The translations under genes and the position numbers were made by a program. Under the pieces are notes generated by a model. It saw only the letters and a list, made by a program, of their open reading frames with translations, did not search any database and was not told the origin of the DNA. Below are positions 5,325 through 7,052 of a stretch of 7,052 nt of DNA, piece by piece (positions within the stretch are counted from its first letter, which is position 1; every line of letters begins with the position of its first letter). This DNA comes from Candidatus Nomurabacteria bacterium (GTDB lineage Bacteria; Patescibacteriota; Saccharimonadia; Saccharimonadales; Saccharimonadaceae): positions 1 to 7,052 of the forward strand of contig JAISDN010000010.1 of assembly GCA_031264785.1 (NCBI GenBank), given 5' to 3'.

Positions 5325-6806
5325 ATGTTTCAAAGTATAAAAGACGGCTTCCGTCATAAATTAAGAAAAACTCACGAGAGCTATTATTATGATCCCAAGC
5401 GGCAGGCCAAGCATCGCGCCATTCTTTTTGGATCGCTGGCTGGGTTGCTGCTACTGATTGTTGGCTCAATCGGCACCTATATGGTGACTTATGGCGACCG
5501 CGCCGCGCCGGCGACTTTTTTGGCCGGAGTGGATGTTAGCGGCAAATCAGAATATGAGATTAAGAAAATTGCCGAAGACCAGTTTAATAAAATCAAACTG
5601 ACCCTGACCAGCGCCGACGTGGTGGTTAAAACCGACTTAGAGGAACTAGGCATCACGCTCGACGCCAACAAAACTTTTCAAGACATTATCAACTCTGGCA
5701 ACGAGCTGAATATTTTTCTGAAATTTAGCCCGTTTGCCGAAAAAAACAATCGTCTGGCCGTCAAATACGACAAATCGATAATTCAGGACTATCTGAACGA
5801 AAAGTTTTATTCAATTTCCAAACCGCCAACTGAGCCGGTGGTGGCCTATAAAGACGAATTGCAGCTGTTTGAAGTTGTGCCCGGTTTTGCCGGCAAAATT
5901 ATCAGTGTCAACGACGTTTTGCCGATTATTGAAAAAGCTCTGGACGAGCCTAGCGAAATTATTAAAAAGCTGGATTTGGCCGACACCGAGCCGGTCATCA
6001 GCGACAAAACGGCCGGCGAAGCCAGAGATTTTATGAACAAGCGGCTGGATTTGCGCATCAATATGTATCACGACGGCCGGCTATATTATTTTGTTGATCC
6101 GCCGGACATCGCTTCGTTTGCGGAGTTTACGGTTAATGAGAGTAAGCAGAAGTTTGACATTAGTTTTAGTGATGGCAAAATCAAAACTTTCTTAGACCAA
6201 AAAGTGGCGCCGTCGCTGTCCGGTGCGCCGGTTGACAAAATCCTGCTGGTCGACAAAAAAGGCGAAACTTTAATGACGATTCGCGAGGGCAAAAAGGGTT
6301 TGGCGCCCAGCAATACCGATTATTTGATTGAAAAAATCAAAAAAGCTCTGACTGAAAACGCCACGCTGGATACCGAACTCGACCTCAAGGAAACGCCTTA
6401 CAAAACCGAAAAAGTCGTCACCGAAGACAACCGCTGGATCGAATACAATCTTTCCAATTTCACAGTAACGCTGTGGGATGGCAAAACCAAAGTTTGGAGC
6501 ACCAACAACACCGCCAACGGCAAGCCGTCCACACCAACCATCACTGGAATTTTCCGGGTGTTCAGCAAAATTACCATCCAAACTATGACCGGCGGCACGG
6601 CCGGCACCGGCGATTACTATTCGATTCCGGGCGTTAAATGGGTGACTTATTGGGGGCCGGGCGGCTATGCCTTCCACACCGCCAGCTGGCTGGGCGGCCA
6701 GGAGCGCACCCGCATCAGTCACGGCTGCGTCAATATGCACGAAGCCGACGCCAAAACCGTCTTTGATTTTTCCGAAATCGGCACCAAAGTCGTGACGCAT
6801 TGGTAA
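5325..6806 (+). CDS. Membrane-anchored L,D-transpeptidase (YkuD) with PG_binding_4-like domains
   Basis: From ATG 5325 the protein has 493 residues; GTG 5307 would add six. A basic N-terminus (1-31) is followed by one membrane helix (about 32-54, ILFGSLAGLLLLIVGSIG), so the rest should face the cell wall. The segment FLAGVDVSGKSEYEIKKIAE resembles the start of VanW/PG_binding_4 regions. Two repeat-like units follow, at about 144-235 (with VPGFAGK) and 275-360 (with REGKKG), consistent with tandem PG_binding_4 domains. The YkuD domain covers about 370-493 with His451 (AFHTASW) and the catalytic signature SHGCVN (465-470, nucleophile Cys468), both intact. The family forms 3-3 peptidoglycan cross-links or attaches proteins to peptide stems. 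It has its own promoter. The distance to ftsA is small but a functional link is only inferred. Confidence 0.92.
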   Translation: MFQSIKDGFRHKLRKTHESYYYDPKRQAKHRAILFGSLAGLLLLIVGSIGTYMVTYGDRAAPATFLAGVDVSGKSEYEIKKIAEDQFNKIKLTLTSADVVVKTDLEELGITLDANKTFQDIINSGNELNIFLKFSPFAEKNNRLAVKYDKSIIQDYLNEKFYSISKPPTEPVVAYKDELQLFEVVPGFAGKIISVNDVLPIIEKALDEPSEIIKKLDLADTEPVISDKTAGEARDFMNKRLDLRINMYHDGRLYYFVDPPDIASFAEFTVNESKQKFDISFSDGKIKTFLDQKVAPSLSGAPVDKILLVDKKGETLMTIREGKKGLAPSNTDYLIEKIKKALTENATLDTELDLKETPYKTEKVVTEDNRWIEYNLSNFTVTLWDGKTKVWSTNNTANGKPSTPTITGIFRVFSKITIQTMTGGTAGTGDYYSIPGVKWVTYWGPGGYAFHTASWLGGQERTRISHGCVNMHEADAKTVFDFSEIGTKVVTHW

Positions 6807-6822
6807 AATCGGCCTACAAATA

Positions 6823-6851
6823 TTGACTTTTTTGTTGGAGTGTGCTATATT
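6823..6851 (+). promoter_or_regulatory. Strong promoter in front of the structured RNA region
   Basis: TTGACT (6823-6828), a 17-base spacer and TATATT (6846-6851) with extended-10 TG (6843-6844) form a near-consensus promoter. No start codon follows at leaderless distance; instead a G-rich, foldable sequence begins at about 6855. Confidence 0.82.
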
Positions 6852-6889
6852 TTAGGGCGGAGGTGGAAGTCTATCTCCACAGAGGGTAA

Positions 6890-6955
6890 TAAGCACCTCA
6901 GTGTTTGGATTTGCCCTCATTTGGTGAATTTATAGGTGTTTGTTACTAAGCACCT
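6890..6955 (+). repeat. Repeated 9-mer TAAGCACCT in the RNA leader
   Basis: TAAGCACCT is found at 6890-6898 and 6947-6955. The second copy holds the 3' arm of the terminator stem, so the first can form the identical eight-pair helix with the same 5' arm. This is the basis for the proposed antiterminator. Confidence 0.8.
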
Positions 6956-6960
6956 TTTAT
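6934..6960 (+). terminator. Probable intrinsic terminator or attenuator
   Basis: AGGTGTTT (6934-6941) pairs with AAGCACCT (6948-6955), eight pairs including one G-U, around loop GTTACT. The tract TTTTATTAT (6955-6963) follows at once. The stem is moderate, so read-through is possible. Confidence 0.55.
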
Positions 6961-7022
6961 TATAGAGAGAAAATGTTAGCTAACCCGTTATCTTGATCGG
7001 TATTGTCTAAATATACTTTTTC

Positions 7023-7048
7023 TCCCCAAACGGGGAATGTGGTTCCCC
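7023..7048 (+). promoter_or_regulatory. Two overlapping, mutually exclusive hairpins near the window end
   Basis: TCCCC (7023-7027) can pair with GGGGA (7032-7036) around AAAC. GGGGAA (7032-7037) can instead pair with TTCCCC (7043-7048) around TGTGG. The middle G-run cannot join both. No T-run follows the first hairpin; the context of the second is cut by the window edge. Confidence 0.45.
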
Positions 7049-7052
7049 TGAA

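Larger units (their letters stand above)
6855..6960 (+). ncRNA. Candidate structured RNA: small RNA or cis-regulatory leader, family unknown
   Basis: About 105 bases between a strong promoter and a terminator-like hairpin have no reading frame and fold in several competing ways. GGGC (6855-6858) can pair with GCCC (6913-6916) as a closing stem. Inside it, GAGGTG (6860-6865) can pair with CACCTC (6894-6899), or GTGGA (6863-6867) with TCCAC (6876-6880), but not both. GAGGG (6882-6886) can compete for CCCTC (6914-6918). The upstream AAGCACCT (6891-6898) can pair with the 5' arm of the terminator stem. I could not match it to RNase P RNA, tmRNA, SRP RNA, 6S RNA or a riboswitch I know. It may be a free small RNA, or the leader of a gene beyond the window. 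Confidence 0.45.

Noticed and set aside
6855..6900. Resemblance to the RNase P RNA CR-I segment (GGAGG...GAAGTC...CTCCA)
   Set aside because: The invariant GAGGAAAGUC run is broken, the promoter leaves no room for the 5' helices P1-P3, and no CR-V partner or convincing CR-II/III is visible in the window.
6921..6965. Possible L10 (rplJ) leader, from the GGUG...CACC hairpin followed by a U/A-rich stretch
   Set aside because: The flanking conserved parts of that leader (AGAC-type 5' side and CCUGCCGAGGU-type 3' side) are absent.
6973..6996. Seven-codon reading frame MLANPLS as a leader peptide
   Set aside because: No Shine-Dalgarno sequence or directly adjoining promoter, no run of regulatory codons, and such short frames are common by chance.

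Overview
This looks like a compact bacterial chromosome segment. I lean towards a Patescibacteria/CPR lineage, Saccharibacteria-like, but that is an inference. The reasons are very tight packing (genes often 0-10 bases apart), short versions of housekeeping proteins, adk-map detached from a ribosomal-protein operon, a membrane protein linking PG_binding_4-like domains to a YkuD domain, and several start codons placed directly behind a -10 box. All genes are on the + strand. They read cleanly with the standard bacterial code and have no in-frame TGA.

Layout. Bases 1-1257 hold the 3' part of recJ (single-strand-specific DNA exonuclease), cut by the window edge. A strong promoter then drives rpsU (bS21, 1317-1535) and a YqeY/GatB-like gene (1555-2004). 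The promoter of a six-helix membrane protein of unknown function (2018-2608) lies in the end of yqeY. The -10 of an adenylate kinase gene (2614-3183) lies in the last codons of the membrane protein gene. Type I methionine aminopeptidase (3184-3936) follows adk with no gap. ftsA (3960-5162) has its own promoter, followed by tRNA-Pro(UGG) (5183-5259) and an L,D-transpeptidase gene (about 5325-6806). The last 246 bases (6807-7052) have no protein gene. They hold a consensus-like promoter and a structured RNA region that looks like a terminator/antiterminator switch.

Functionally the window mixes DNA repair (RecJ), translation and protein maturation (bS21, YqeY, tRNA-Pro, MetAP), nucleotide metabolism (Adk) and division/cell wall (FtsA, L,D-transpeptidase).

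The most notable regulatory pattern is that rpsU, the membrane protein gene, adk and ftsA each have a -10 box ending only 7-9 bases before the start codon, with no Shine-Dalgarno sequence. This predicts leaderless mRNAs. The operon-internal gene yqeY and the ldt gene carry purine-rich ribosome-binding sequences instead. The tRNA promoter has the same geometry, so its transcript should start about two bases before the mature tRNA. I saw no mobile element, CRISPR array or phage gene.
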